Assembly (NCBI GenBank): GCA_947852905.1
Contig: CANTVF010000001.1
Coordinates: 310,001 to 374,000, forward strand
Length of the DNA stretch: 64,000 nucleotides
Direction of reading: 5' to 3'
Origin: an uncultured Tidjanibacter sp.
GTDB lineage: Bacteria; Bacteroidota; Bacteroidia; Bacteroidales; Rikenellaceae
Part shown: piece by piece, positions 9,160 to 17,394 of the stretch
Layout: every line of letters begins with the position of its first letter
Numbering within the stretch: position 1 is the first letter of the stretch
Position numbers and translations under genes: made by a program
The notes under the pieces: model-generated
Told to the model about the DNA's origin: nothing
Databases searched by the model: none
What the model saw: only the letters and a program-made list of their open reading frames with translations

Positions 9160-9873
9160 ATGGAAAACGAAATTAATATGATGCCGAGAATCGGCGATGC
9201 GGCTCCCGAATTCGTAGCCGAAACCACGCAGGGTAAGATACATTTTCCGCAGGATTTCAAGGGCAAATGGAGCATATTGTTCAGCCACCCGGCAGACTTT
9301 ACGCCCGTATGTACTTCCGAGTTCATGACTTTCGGCAAGATGCAGAAGGAATTCGACGAACTCAACTGCCAACTTATAGGTTTGTCGGTAGACGGTCTTT
9401 CGAGTCACATAGCATGGCTCAGGACCATAAAAGACAGGATACATTTCCGGGATATGGACGATATAGACGTGCGTTTCCCGTTGATAGACGACGTATCCAT
9501 GAAAGTATCGAAACTGTACGGAATGATTCAGCCGGGGGAAAGCGAAACCAAGGCCGTGCGTGCCGTATTCTTCATAGATCCGCAGGGAGTGATTCGTACC
9601 ATTATTTATTATCCTCTGGCACTCGGTCGTAATTTCGACGAAATCAAGAGGGTGCTGGTCGGATTGCAGACTATCGACGAATTTAAGGTCGCTCTTCCGG
9701 CCGACTGGCGTCCGGGTGGCGAAGTGATAGATCCGAATCCCGGCAATATGAAAGGCGTGGCCGAACGTTGGGAAAAGGCGCAGGAAGCCGGTAGCGGGAT
9801 GAAATGTTACGACTGGTTCTTCTGCACGAAGGTGATTTCACAGGAAGAGATAGAAAAGAAGATCAAGAAATGA
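9160..9873 (+). CDS. Peroxiredoxin, Prx6/archaeal-TPx type
   Basis: A thiol peroxidase that reduces H2O2 and organic peroxides in the cytoplasm. The peroxidatic Cys is in HPADFTPVCTSEF. At the C-terminus is KCYDWFFCTK with two Cys six apart, the arrangement of resolving cysteines in the Aeropyrum-type thioredoxin peroxidase. The length of about 237 residues includes the long C-terminal arm of this class (PADWRPGGEVIDPNP). Two in-frame ATGs, 9130 and 9160, are followed by nearly the same words; I prefer 9160 because MENEINMMPRIGDAAP fits the family N-terminus. A terminator follows at 9943. Confidence 0.92.
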   Translation: MENEINMMPRIGDAAPEFVAETTQGKIHFPQDFKGKWSILFSHPADFTPVCTSEFMTFGKMQKEFDELNCQLIGLSVDGLSSHIAWLRTIKDRIHFRDMDDIDVRFPLIDDVSMKVSKLYGMIQPGESETKAVRAVFFIDPQGVIRTIIYYPLALGRNFDEIKRVLVGLQTIDEFKVALPADWRPGGEVIDPNPGNMKGVAERWEKAQEAGSGMKCYDWFFCTKVISQEEIEKKIKK

Positions 9874-9942
9874 TATAACTCCCTGCATGAACAGCAGGAG
9901 CTAATTTTCTTCATAGTTCTATTACACTTTTCTCTGATTGTC

Positions 9943-9976
9943 GGGCCTGGGGTTTTGCCGCAGGCCCTTCTTTTTT
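9943..9976 (+). terminator. Terminator after the peroxiredoxin gene
   Basis: GGGCCTG pairs with CAGGCCC around an 11-base loop, followed by TTCTTTTTT. It lies about 70 bases past the stop. Confidence 0.8.
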
Positions 9977-10113
9977 CCGATTAAACTGGTAGTGTAGGCA
10001 GACTGTCGGTAATTTTCTTTATGTTCAGGTATCGTTTTGTACGCAAATTGCATAAGACAATATAATGCCGGATTACGGTATAAGAATATTAATCGATAAA
10101 AATTATTTGGATT

Positions 10114-10275
10114 ATGAAAGAGAACAAAAAAGAAAATCAGGGTTGCGGTTGCGGCTGCGGTTTCGAGAAGAAGATCGACGAAATGGTGAAGGACGGAAAG
10201 AAACCGAACATCATCGAACATCTGGAAAAAAAGGAAGAAGTGGAAGAGGCATTCCGTAAGGAAGAGCAGAAATAG
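10114..10275 (+). CDS. 53-residue Cys-Gly small protein
   Basis: An ATG at 10114 opens a 53-codon frame ending in TAG at 10275. The protein has three parts: a lysine/asparagine-rich start (MKENKKENQG), the compact block CGCGCGFE at residues 11-18 with three cysteines at alternate positions, and a highly charged helix rich in Lys and Glu. No family is recognised. The cysteine spacing would suit metal binding or redox chemistry, but that is inference. It lies between two clean terminators (9943 and 10301), so it forms its own transcription unit; no promoter consensus is evident. The codon pattern (third-position choices, AAG/GAA runs) looks coding. Confidence 0.7.
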   Translation: MKENKKENQGCGCGCGFEKKIDEMVKDGKKPNIIEHLEKKEEVEEAFRKEEQK

Positions 10276-10300
10276 TCCGCACGCATTTCAATAGTGCGTA

Positions 10301-10335
10301 CCGTCCCGACTGCATACTTGCAGTCGGGACGGTTT
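10301..10335 (+). terminator. Terminator after the Cys-Gly small protein
   Basis: A perfect 14-bp stem (10301-10314 with 10319-10332), a four-base loop TACT, then TTT. It starts 26 bases past the stop codon. Confidence 0.88.
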
Positions 10336-10497
10336 GTGTTTGTACTGTCAGTCGCATGTCGCGGAGTGTAGTAGGATAGGTGTGACGCATAAAAGAAACT
10401 ATACGAGTTCTGCTTGAATTGAATTTATAAATTACTATCTACGACATTGATTTATATTTATGTATATTGCGGGCGGATTTAACGTATGGTGGGTAGT

Positions 10498-10881
10498 ATG
10501 GATTTGCTTGAATTGCGGGAATATTGTCTGGCATTGCCGGATACGGAGGAGACCACTCCTTTTGACGAGACCACGCTCGTTTACAAGGTTGCCGGAAAAA
10601 TGTTCGCTATGACGGATATGGTCGAGGCCGATTGGGTCGCTTTGAAATGCGATCCGGAAAGGGCGGTGGAGTTGCGGGAGCAGTACGATGAAATCACTCC
10701 GGCTTTCCACATGAACAAGCGACATTGGAACGGCGTAAAACTCGACGGCGACTTGCCGGCGGTATTCGTAAGACAAATGATCCGTGAATCGTGGCTTGCC
10801 GTAGTAGCCGGTATGCCACGCAAGACACGCGAAGAACTTACCAAACGATTCATCGATGCAGAATCCGTTTTAGTGCGGTAA
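10498..10881 (+). CDS. MmcQ/YjbR family protein
   Basis: A protein of about 127 residues of the YjbR double-wing fold family, described as DNA-binding-like but without a settled function. Typical landmarks are MDLLELREYCLALPDTEETTPF at the start, VYKVAGKMFAM, DWVALKCDPERAVELRE, TPAFHMNKRHWNGV and the final helical part with SWLAVVAGMPRKTREEL. The start at 10498 gives the standard N-terminus; an ATG four codons earlier (10486) is also in frame. It stands alone between terminators. Confidence 0.9.
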   Translation: MDLLELREYCLALPDTEETTPFDETTLVYKVAGKMFAMTDMVEADWVALKCDPERAVELREQYDEITPAFHMNKRHWNGVKLDGDLPAVFVRQMIRESWLAVVAGMPRKTREELTKRFIDAESVLVR

Positions 10882-11088
10882 TTATGTTTCCTACCGTGTA
10901 TTCCGCAGATCAACTGATCTTGCACCGGAAAGAGATGCTTGGTAGATCGATGTGGCTGTAATATATTTATTTATGAGTATTGACAGATTTTTGCTGAATT
11001 TGCACGGTTTGTACCTCAAAAGTGCTGTTGTTTTGTGAAATTTCCTGTAATAAAGTAAGGGATCAATCAGCTGTCATGACATTCGTAG

Positions 11089-11137
11089 AAACCATAAAGG
11101 CCTTAAAATCGATCCGATTTTAAGGCCTTTATGGTTT
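11089..11137 (-). terminator. Long perfect hairpin downstream of tRNA-Pro
   Basis: A stem of about 22 bp with a three-base loop, with T-rich ends in both directions (TTTT on the plus side, TTT on the minus side). It sits 3 bases beyond the 3' end of the tRNA gene, so it most likely ends the tRNA transcript, and it could stop readthrough from the YjbR side too. Confidence 0.8.
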
Positions 11138-11139
11138 TG

Positions 11140-11214
11140 TCGGGGTAGCGGGATTCGAACCCACGACCCCCTGCTCCCAAAGCAGGTGCGCTAACCGGAC
11201 TGCGCTACACCCCG
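11140..11214 (-). tRNA. tRNA-Pro (anticodon TGG)
   Basis: A cloverleaf on the minus strand. The acceptor stem CGGGGTG pairs with TACCCCG (one G-T pair), the D arm contains GGTTAGCGC, the anticodon arm CTGCT-TTGGGA-GCAG gives anticodon TGG, and the T arm is GTGGG-TTCGAAT-CCCGC. The discriminator base is A. CCA is not encoded. A consensus promoter lies just upstream (11245-11274). Confidence 0.95.
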
Positions 11215-11244
11215 TTACCGTCTGGCGATTGCCGAACGACGGTG

Positions 11245-11274
11245 CAAATATATGCTATTTTCGGTAAATAGCAA
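11245..11274 (-). promoter_or_regulatory. Promoter of tRNA-Pro
   Basis: On the minus strand TTG (11274-11272), a 19-base spacer and TATATTTG (11252-11245) match the Bacteroidota sigma consensus exactly. The predicted start is about 25 bases before the tRNA. Confidence 0.8.
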
Positions 11275-11304
11275 CATAATATCGGCGGACAGTTGTACGT
11301 CGGC

Positions 11305-11991
11305 TTATTTCTTTTGTGCGGCTATGGCGAGCAAAAGACCGAGAACGACGCCCAGCAATGCTGCGAACAAAACTCTGAAATCTCCCGGCAACAGGAACGT
11401 TATGGTGTGTGCCGGATACCAGAACAGCGGTATGGTTTTCTTGAATACGAATCCCCATTGGCGGTGCCAATCGATACGCGACAGTATGTCGCCCATATGT
11501 ATCGGAGTGAAGAAGCCGCGCAGAGTGCCGCCTGTTTCGATTATGTGAGTGTCAGTAACTTTGTGAAGCGTCATGAATACCGGAGCGAATATGGTGTTCA
11601 TGGCTACGGATATGCATAGGGCGACGAATACCTTGCGCCAAGACAGACTCGATGCCATGAGTGTCGGTGCATCTTCCATACCGAGCGTTGCCAGAAATAC
11701 GGGGACGCCTGACGAAAATATCGTCATGGCCATGCTTATGCCCATGCCGAGTACACCCCAGACCAGTGCGCGCGGAAGTATGCCGAAGCCCTTGCGGTTA
11801 TATGTACCTGAGGTTATTCGAAGGCCTATACATTCGCCGAATGTGGACAAGACGGCGAATTTGATGAAACTCGTAATCATGCCGTGTTCGGCGTTGAATG
11901 TCTTATATGCGCCGTAGACCGCATCGGACAGAAAGAAGGGTGATAGAATGGCCAGCGTGCAGATTATGACCGCGATGTCTTGTTTCTTCAT
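11305..11991 (-). CDS. Multi-pass membrane protein of unknown function
   Basis: About 228 residues with roughly six hydrophobic segments. I place the start at 11991 (MKKQDIAVIICTLAILSPFF), because the upstream in-frame extension to 12033 is hydrophilic and unlike a natural N-terminus. Between the segments are conserved-looking loops such as GMITSFIKFAVLSTFGE, TSGTYNRKGFGI and WHRQWGFVFKKTIPLFWYPAHT. It ends in LLLAIAAQKK. The aromatic loop pattern faintly recalls Mpv17-like channels, but I do not assign it. A TACATTTG element lies 40 bases upstream (12031-12038). Confidence 0.75.
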   Translation of the reverse strand: MKKQDIAVIICTLAILSPFFLSDAVYGAYKTFNAEHGMITSFIKFAVLSTFGECIGLRITSGTYNRKGFGILPRALVWGVLGMGISMAMTIFSSGVPVFLATLGMEDAPTLMASSLSWRKVFVALCISVAMNTIFAPVFMTLHKVTDTHIIETGGTLRGFFTPIHMGDILSRIDWHRQWGFVFKKTIPLFWYPAHTITFLLPGDFRVLFAALLGVVLGLLLAIAAQKK

Positions 11992-12120
11992 TATGCTTGC
12001 ATGTTTTAGTATGACAGAGGGTTGTGCGTGCAAATGTAGGGAAATTATTTTGTCCGTAAATGCGGCGTTGCAGGAAAAACGGGAATGTTGAAATTAAACA
12101 GTAATAATGTGTCGGAGTAT

Positions 12121-12150
12121 TTGTTTTTACGAATTTCCGGTATATATTTG
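12121..12150 (+). promoter_or_regulatory. Promoter of the SPFH gene
   Basis: TTG at 12121, a 19-base spacer, and TATATTTG at 12143-12150 form a full consensus. The start codon is 34 bases further on. Confidence 0.82.
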
Positions 12151-12184
12151 TGATATCAAAACAATATCATAAAACTACAAAGAT

Positions 12185-13111
12185 ATGAACGGTAAGGATT
12201 TCGAATTTTCCGGATTGAAGGTCAACGGGTTCGTCATGATCTTCGTCGTACTGCTCCTGCTTGCGGCAGGTATCGTATGCGGCATATATGAATCGGCATG
12301 GTGTGTCGTAATATTGTGTGTCGATTTTCTTATATGTATGGGATTCACTATGCTCGAACCGAACGAAGCGCGTGCCATGGTGTTTTTCGGGAAATATAAG
12401 GGGACGTTTTACAAAACCGGATTGTGGTGGGTCAATCCTTTCATGAAACGCAAGTTGATATCGCTCAGGGCGCGTAATCTTAACGGAGCACCGATAAAGG
12501 TCAATGACAAAAGCGGCAATCCTATAATGATAGGTCTTGTTTTGGTGTGGAAAATCAGTGACGTATACAAGGCCCTATTCGAGATAGATTCACAGACTAT
12601 GGCACAAACTACGCCCAAAACGGCCCCGGGAGCCGGACTTGCCAACCGTATGAACGCATTCGAGGCTTTCGTCGAGGTGCAGAGCGACGCAGCGTTACGG
12701 CAGGTGGCTGGAGAGTATGCCTATGACAATACTTCTTCCGAAGAAGAGGAGGTTACGTTGCGGTCGGGTGGAGCGGAAGTCAACCAGCAGCTCGAAGAAA
12801 AGCTTAACGAACGTCTGCATCTGGCCGGCATAGAAGTCGTGGAAGCGAGAATAAATTATCTGGCTTATGCTCCCGAAATAGCCGCAGTGATGCTCAGACG
12901 CCAACAGGCGGACGCTATAATATCGGCACGTGAAAAGATAGTAGAAGGGGCCGTGACAATGGTCAAAATGGCTCTCGACAGATTGTCTGCCGAAGAGGTT
13001 GTCGAACTCGACGAGGAGCGTAAGGCAGCCATGGTGAGCAACCTGCTCGTCGTATTGTGCGCCGACGAAGCTGCTACTCCGGTGGTCAATACCGGAACAT
13101 TGCATCAATAG
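12185..13111 (+). CDS. SPFH/Band 7 domain membrane protein
   Basis: A 308-residue stomatin/prohibitin-like protein. Two N-terminal hydrophobic segments (about residues 14-34 and 38-55) anchor it. The SPFH domain begins at EPNEARAMVFFGKYKGTFYKTGLWWVNPF and runs to about residue 245, with an insert carrying acidic SSEEEE. A helical tail (RRQQADAIISAREKIVEGA) resembles the oligomerising coiled coil of the family. Members form membrane microdomain scaffolds and often control proteases, but the partner is not shown here. The downstream RHH gene, 134 bases away, is a familiar neighbour of this type in Bacteroidota. Confidence 0.9.
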   Translation: MNGKDFEFSGLKVNGFVMIFVVLLLLAAGIVCGIYESAWCVVILCVDFLICMGFTMLEPNEARAMVFFGKYKGTFYKTGLWWVNPFMKRKLISLRARNLNGAPIKVNDKSGNPIMIGLVLVWKISDVYKALFEIDSQTMAQTTPKTAPGAGLANRMNAFEAFVEVQSDAALRQVAGEYAYDNTSSEEEEVTLRSGGAEVNQQLEEKLNERLHLAGIEVVEARINYLAYAPEIAAVMLRRQQADAIISAREKIVEGAVTMVKMALDRLSAEEVVELDEERKAAMVSNLLVVLCADEAATPVVNTGTLHQ

Positions 13112-13245
13112 GCGCAGAGATTTCTCTCGGAATCGATTGCCGAATTGCGGCAGGGAATCGGAAAAACGGCGTATTTCCGGTGCCCTGCCGTCGCAACGTA
13201 GTATTTGCACAATAATAACACCAAGGGTAAATTCGTATATTTGCT

Positions 13246-13488
13246 ATGTCGAAGGATTCTTCTGTAAAGAATTTCGTTTTGCGTATAGACGCATCCATGT
13301 GGGAGGCCATCGAGAAATGGGCGGCCGACGAGTTCCGCAGTACCAATGGCCAAATACAATGGATCATAGCGGATGCCCTGCGTCGTAGCGGAAGATTGAA
13401 AAGCGGCGGGAAGAAAACACCGGCAAAAGCCGCAGAAGGCTGTGGCGGGCCAACAGGCGGCGACGGGAAGGACGAAGATATCTTTTGA
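13246..13488 (+). CDS. Arc-like ribbon-helix-helix protein
   Basis: 80 residues. The beta strand KNFVLRID followed by a helix (MWEAIEKWAADEF) and then RSTNGQIQWIIADALRR is the Arc/MetJ ribbon-helix-helix plan. The conserved turn RSTNGQIQ corresponds to the RSxNgEI motif of Arc-type repressors. The tail from residue 50 is low-complexity and rich in Gly, Lys and Ala (SGGKKTPAKAAEGCGGPTGG), and ends in acidic DEDIF. It probably binds DNA as a dimer, perhaps controlling its own cluster, but no operator is obvious. No toxin gene is adjacent. Confidence 0.8.
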   Translation: MSKDSSVKNFVLRIDASMWEAIEKWAADEFRSTNGQIQWIIADALRRSGRLKSGGKKTPAKAAEGCGGPTGGDGKDEDIF

Positions 13489-13533
13489 ACGGAGCGTTTA
13501 TCCGTGCTGTGATTCAAACCGAAAATATTTGTT

Positions 13534-13977
13534 ATGAGGCGACATTGGCATGATTTCATAAGATCCGAATATTGGCGCTGGTGCGTACCTACGGTGGGCG
13601 GCTTGGCTTTGATATGTTTCGCGATATTATATCTGATGGGGCTATCGGCCGATAAGTTCTTGTGGTTTCTCGGAACTATAGTCTTGAGTTATATACTCGG
13701 TGTATGGGGTGCGACGGCTCCTCAGGAAAATGATGACACAACGGAGGAAACCGACATTGCGGGCGACAAGCCTAAGTGGGTGTCGATCATGCAGTGGGTT
13801 GTGCTTGTCGTGGTCTTTATGCTGTTCGTATTCGCTTCGCCGATTATCAATATGTTATCCGGCGAGGAAAATCTCACAGAAGGATTGCGGCATTGCCTGT
13901 GGCTCGCAGCGGCCGTGGCGGCTGTCATGGTGCCTATCGTATTGGATACACGGAAAAAGAAGACAAATAAGATATGA
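13534..13977 (+). CDS. Four-helix membrane protein, unknown function
   Basis: 147 residues with about four transmembrane segments (roughly 18-37, 42-60, 86-104, 118-137) and a hydrophilic acidic loop (APQENDDTTEETDIAGDKP) after the second. A positively charged end (DTRKKKTNKI) follows the last helix. No family is recognised. The stop codon overlaps the ATG of the sirtuin gene (ATGA), so the two are translationally coupled and the membrane protein belongs to that operon. Confidence 0.78.
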   Translation: MRRHWHDFIRSEYWRWCVPTVGGLALICFAILYLMGLSADKFLWFLGTIVLSYILGVWGATAPQENDDTTEETDIAGDKPKWVSIMQWVVLVVVFMLFVFASPIINMLSGEENLTEGLRHCLWLAAAVAAVMVPIVLDTRKKKTNKI

Positions 13978-14672
13978 AAAAGAGACTCGTTGTGTTTACC
14001 GGTGCCGGCGTGAGTGCCGACAGCGGACTGGCCACCTTCAGGGATTCGGACGGATTATGGGCGCAATATCGTATAGAAGATGTCTGTACGCCGGAAGCAT
14101 TGGAACGCGACAGGGCTACCGTCATAGAGTTCTACAATAAAAGGCGGCGTGAATTGCTTGCGGCGCAACCCAATGCCGGACATGAAGCCATAGCCGGACT
14201 GGAGCAGTTTTTCGACGTGACAGTCATTACGCAGAATATAGATGATCTTCACGAACGTGCCGGAAGCAGCAAAGTGGTACACTTGCACGGGGAGTTGCGT
14301 AAGTTGCGCAGTTCTGCCCGCGAAGACATAGTATTCCCAATAGAGGGCTGGGAGCAGCGTTTGGACGACCGAGCTCCAGACGGAACCTTGGCGCGGCCTT
14401 TCGTCGTGTTTTTCGGCGAAGCGGTTCCGAAATTCGAAGAGGCAGCCCGTATTGCGTCACAGGCGGACATTATGATCGTTGCCGGAACTTCTCTCGCCGT
14501 TTATCCAGCGGCATCGCTGGTACGTTATTTGGCCTCCGGAACGCCTGTTTATCTCGTCGATCCCGGCAATCCTGATATTCACGGCGTAAGGAATCTGACA
14601 GAGCATATACGCATGCGCGGCGCCGAAGGTTTGCCGTTCTTGGCAGACAGACTATCAGCTGCGGAAAAGTGA
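13974..14672 (+). CDS. cobB: Sirtuin NAD-dependent protein deacylase, zinc-less type
   Basis: 232 residues. NAD-binding motifs are GAGVSADSGLATFRDSDGLW (residues 10-29) and TQNIDDLHERAGS (86-98); the catalytic His is His105 in HLHGE. The pair Tyr54 and Arg57 in FYNKRR is the YxxR signature of SIRT5/CobB-like desuccinylases. The usual four zinc cysteines after the HG motif are absent: there is no Cys between residues 105 and 150, where FVVFFGEAVP resumes the Rossmann core. The stretch RSSAREDIVFPIEGWEQ replaces the zinc module. Deacylation of lysine succinyl or acetyl groups is likely. It is translationally coupled to the upstream membrane protein. Confidence 0.9.
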   Translation: MKKRLVVFTGAGVSADSGLATFRDSDGLWAQYRIEDVCTPEALERDRATVIEFYNKRRRELLAAQPNAGHEAIAGLEQFFDVTVITQNIDDLHERAGSSKVVHLHGELRKLRSSAREDIVFPIEGWEQRLDDRAPDGTLARPFVVFFGEAVPKFEEAARIASQADIMIVAGTSLAVYPAASLVRYLASGTPVYLVDPGNPDIHGVRNLTEHIRMRGAEGLPFLADRLSAAEK

Positions 14673-14789
14673 TTACAAAACGAGACAGCTCTCATGTTGT
14701 TGCGCGCGAAAAGTGACCGGGAATATTTTTAGCACGGTTATTGTATAACTTCATATCAGTCAAATTTCATTAATTAAAAAAATACTGAT

Positions 14790-15368
14790 ATGGCAGCTTT
14801 AATGGAACAATTCAAAAGTCTGACACGTTACTGGTGGGCAATGTTGTTGCTCGGTGTCGCAACGTTTATTCTCGGAATACTCATTTTCGTATATCCGGGT
14901 GAAAGTTATATCGGAATGGCAGCCCTGTTCGCAGTGCTGATGCTGCTTTCCGGTATAGTCCAGTTGGTCATAGCCTTTACCGAAAAATATATGGTAGGTC
15001 GAGGGTGGAGCGCCGTGCTGGGTGTATTGGAAGTGCTTCTGGGTATCATGCTGATAGCCAGCCCCGGAGTTACTGCCGTGATGCTTCCGATAGTGCTCGG
15101 TATCTGGTTGCTCTTCAGAGGTATCGGATTGATAGGTATAGCCAGCGAAATGAATCACTTCAATGTTCCCGGCATGGGATGGACTATCGCCTTGGGCATT
15201 CTGTTGATTATCGGCTCGTTGTTGGTGCTTTTCCAGCCTCTTCTGTTCGGCATGACTGCGGTCGTTGTATTGGTAGGCATAGCTTTCCTCGTTGCGGGAG
15301 TGTCTATTACCGTATTCGCATTCCAGCTTTTCGGAATCAAGAACAAGCTCAAAAGCTTGAATCTGTAA
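14790..15368 (+). CDS. HdeD-like (DUF308) membrane protein
   Basis: 192 residues with six membrane segments arranged as three similar hairpins, the DUF308 repeat plan. Typical words are YWWAMLLLGVATFILGILIFVYPG, GRGWSAVLGVLEVLLGIMLIASPG and GWTIALGILLIIGSLLVLFQP. In E. coli HdeD helps acid resistance at high cell density; the role here is not shown. The first residues MAALMEQFKSLTRY form a short cytoplasmic helix. A strong inverted repeat follows the gene at 15388. Confidence 0.88.
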   Translation: MAALMEQFKSLTRYWWAMLLLGVATFILGILIFVYPGESYIGMAALFAVLMLLSGIVQLVIAFTEKYMVGRGWSAVLGVLEVLLGIMLIASPGVTAVMLPIVLGIWLLFRGIGLIGIASEMNHFNVPGMGWTIALGILLIIGSLLVLFQPLLFGMTAVVVLVGIAFLVAGVSITVFAFQLFGIKNKLKSLNL

Positions 15369-15387
15369 AAGGAATTTATCGTAACAT

Positions 15388-15424
15388 TATTACGGGACGG
15401 ATTCTGAAAATCCGTCCCGTAATA
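15388..15424 (+). terminator. Inverted repeat after the HdeD-like gene
   Basis: TATTACGGGACGGATT pairs with its perfect complement around CTGAA. Only a weak T tract (GTTTA) follows, so it is a probable terminator. Confidence 0.65.
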
Positions 15425-15666
15425 GTTTATGCATGACAGTAGGGAGCAAGACGCAGGTTATATTATGTATTGTCGGTTTGCCTAGCACGATTGTTTTTTA
15501 ACGGATGCAGGACAGACAGATGTTTCATATCGAATGAATTGACGCATACATGCGGTATTTGTCATGACTATTTGACGTATAATTTGTTTTCTGTCCCATT
15601 TTGCCTATTTTTGCAAACCTTCCTGACAAGCGTCGGAAGATAACTTTTAAAAGATACCTTATCCGT

Positions 15667-16605
15667 ATGACGAAACTCGCAGTGGTCGCTCTTGGCGGTA
15701 ACGCCCTGTTGCGCAGCGGCCAGAAAGGAACTTATGCCGAACAGTTGCAGAATGTGCAGGACACGTGCGATGCATTGCTCCAGCTTCTGTCGAACAATTA
15801 CAATCTCGTGATAGGACATGGGAACGGCCCTCAGGTAGGCAACGTACTGCTTCAGCACGATGCCGGTCACAAGGAATACGATCTTCAAGTCATGCCTATG
15901 GATTTTTGTGTGGCCGAAACTCAAGGATCGATAGGGTACATGCTTGAACGTACGCTCCGTAATGAGTTGGCTGCCCGCCATATAGACCGCAATGTCATAA
16001 CTATGCTCACGGAAGTCGTGGTGGATCGTAACGACGAACGTTTCAAGAATCCTACGAAACCGATAGGTCCTTATTACACGAAGGAAAAAGCCGATGAATT
16101 TTCGCGTATCGACGGCTCGGTATTCAGAGAGGATCCGAAAGGCAACGGATGGCGTAAGGTCGTAGCTTCGCCTACGCCGCTCGAAATAATAAACGTTGAC
16201 GTAATCAAAAGGCTTTCTTCGGAAGGTAACATAGTTATAGCGGCCGGTGGAGGCGGGATTCCCGTATATCGCGAAAACGGCATGCTGAATGGCATCGAGG
16301 CCGTTATAGACAAGGATCTCGCATCGGCGTTGACTGCCGTACAGATCGGGGCTGACGAATTTTACATTCTTACCGATGTGCCGAAGGTATATATCAATTT
16401 CCGCAAACCGGACGAGAAGGCGCTCGACACCATTACGGTAGCTCAGGCTGAAGAATATATGGCACAGGGACAATTCTCTGAAGGTTCCATGTTGCCTAAG
16501 GTCAAAGCCGCTCTCCATTTCGTGCGCAACGGTGGTGGAGAGTGCGTAATAACCGACGCAACTCAACTCGGTGTTCCCGGCGGCGGTACACGTATAGTGA
16601 AATAA
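15667..16605 (+). CDS. arcC: Carbamate kinase
   Basis: 312 residues of the amino-acid kinase fold. It converts carbamoyl phosphate and ADP to ATP, ammonia and CO2, normally the last step of arginine or agmatine fermentation. Motifs are LAVVALGGNALL, IGHGNGPQVGN, MDFCVAETQGSIGYML, VIAAGGGGIPVY and LPKVKAALHFV near the end. The start at 15667 (MTKLAVVALGG) matches the family; the open frame upstream is not translated-looking. No arcA, arcB or agmatine genes are nearby, so the carbamoyl phosphate source lies elsewhere. Confidence 0.95.
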   Translation: MTKLAVVALGGNALLRSGQKGTYAEQLQNVQDTCDALLQLLSNNYNLVIGHGNGPQVGNVLLQHDAGHKEYDLQVMPMDFCVAETQGSIGYMLERTLRNELAARHIDRNVITMLTEVVVDRNDERFKNPTKPIGPYYTKEKADEFSRIDGSVFREDPKGNGWRKVVASPTPLEIINVDVIKRLSSEGNIVIAAGGGGIPVYRENGMLNGIEAVIDKDLASALTAVQIGADEFYILTDVPKVYINFRKPDEKALDTITVAQAEEYMAQGQFSEGSMLPKVKAALHFVRNGGGECVITDATQLGVPGGGTRIVK

Positions 16606-16644
16606 CCGCGGTAGTCGCGGTGACAGATTTCTGTCTCGAATGAC

Positions 16645-16682
16645 AATCCGGCATGCAAATAAAGGCATGCCGGATTTTTTTA
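16645..16682 (+). terminator. Terminator after arcC
   Basis: A 12-bp perfect stem AATCCGGCATGC, an eight-base loop, the complement, then at least six T. Confidence 0.9.
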
Positions 16683-16883
16683 TGTTATAATGCAAACCTA
16701 AGTAAGTTGATTACCGCAGTCATGATATGGAATGATGTGGGCTGTATAGTAAGTTTCGGATAGTAGCGGCGGAAAATATTTCCGGTTTACCGTCTTATCG
16801 GCTTCCGAATGGCAAGGATATTGATAACAAATCATACAAATGTAATTATGGAGCATATGACTCCTAAACTTAAATTATCTATT

Positions 16884-17312
16884 ATGGAAGTATTGTATAA
16901 AGCCAAAGCAACCTCTCGCGGCGGCCGCGGCGGAAATGTAAAATCTGCCGACGGAATTTTGAATCTCGAATTGCGTCCTCCTAAAGAAATGGGTGGGGAA
17001 GAGGGATATAACAATCCTGAACAGTTATTCGCCGCAGGGTATGCAGCGTGTTTCGATTCTGCAATGGAATTTATGGCACGGCGCCACAAACTCGATGTCA
17101 GCGATGCCGATCTTATCGTAGAAATCGGCATAGGACGCGATCCGTCCGGAGAAGGGTATCGTTTGGAGGCCGATATTACCGGTGTTTTCCCGAAAGGGAT
17201 AACAGACGCTCAGGCTGAACAACTCATGAATGAGGCGCATGGATTCTGCCCCTATTCGAGAGCCGTCAAAGGAAATATAGATGTGCGATTGCATCATACT
17301 ATCAAAAGCTAA
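16884..17312 (+). CDS. Organic hydroperoxide resistance protein, Ohr/OsmC family
   Basis: 142 residues starting at MEVLYKAKATSRGGRGG, the usual Ohr N-terminus; in-frame ATGs upstream (16809, 16848) would add an atypical extension. The two reactive cysteines are in GYAACFDSAMEF and HGFCPYSRAVKGN, the Ohr positions. The enzyme reduces organic peroxides using lipoylated proteins or dithiols. In RGGRGGNV a Gly-Arg stretch replaces the common GGRxG. Together with the peroxiredoxin, ferritin and flavo-diiron protein it makes this part of the window rich in oxygen defence. Confidence 0.9.
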   Translation: MEVLYKAKATSRGGRGGNVKSADGILNLELRPPKEMGGEEGYNNPEQLFAAGYAACFDSAMEFMARRHKLDVSDADLIVEIGIGRDPSGEGYRLEADITGVFPKGITDAQAEQLMNEAHGFCPYSRAVKGNIDVRLHHTIKS

Positions 17313-17394
17313 GGAAAATTAATTGACTGCGGAGGTGTTCCAAATAGGCACCGCAAGCGTTTATAATTGTTTAACACATAAAATATTTGTTATT

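Noticed and set aside
10065-10259. A 64-codon frame at the place of the Cys-Gly protein
   Set aside because: Its Arg-rich translation is the shifted-frame shadow of the 53-codon gene at 10114.
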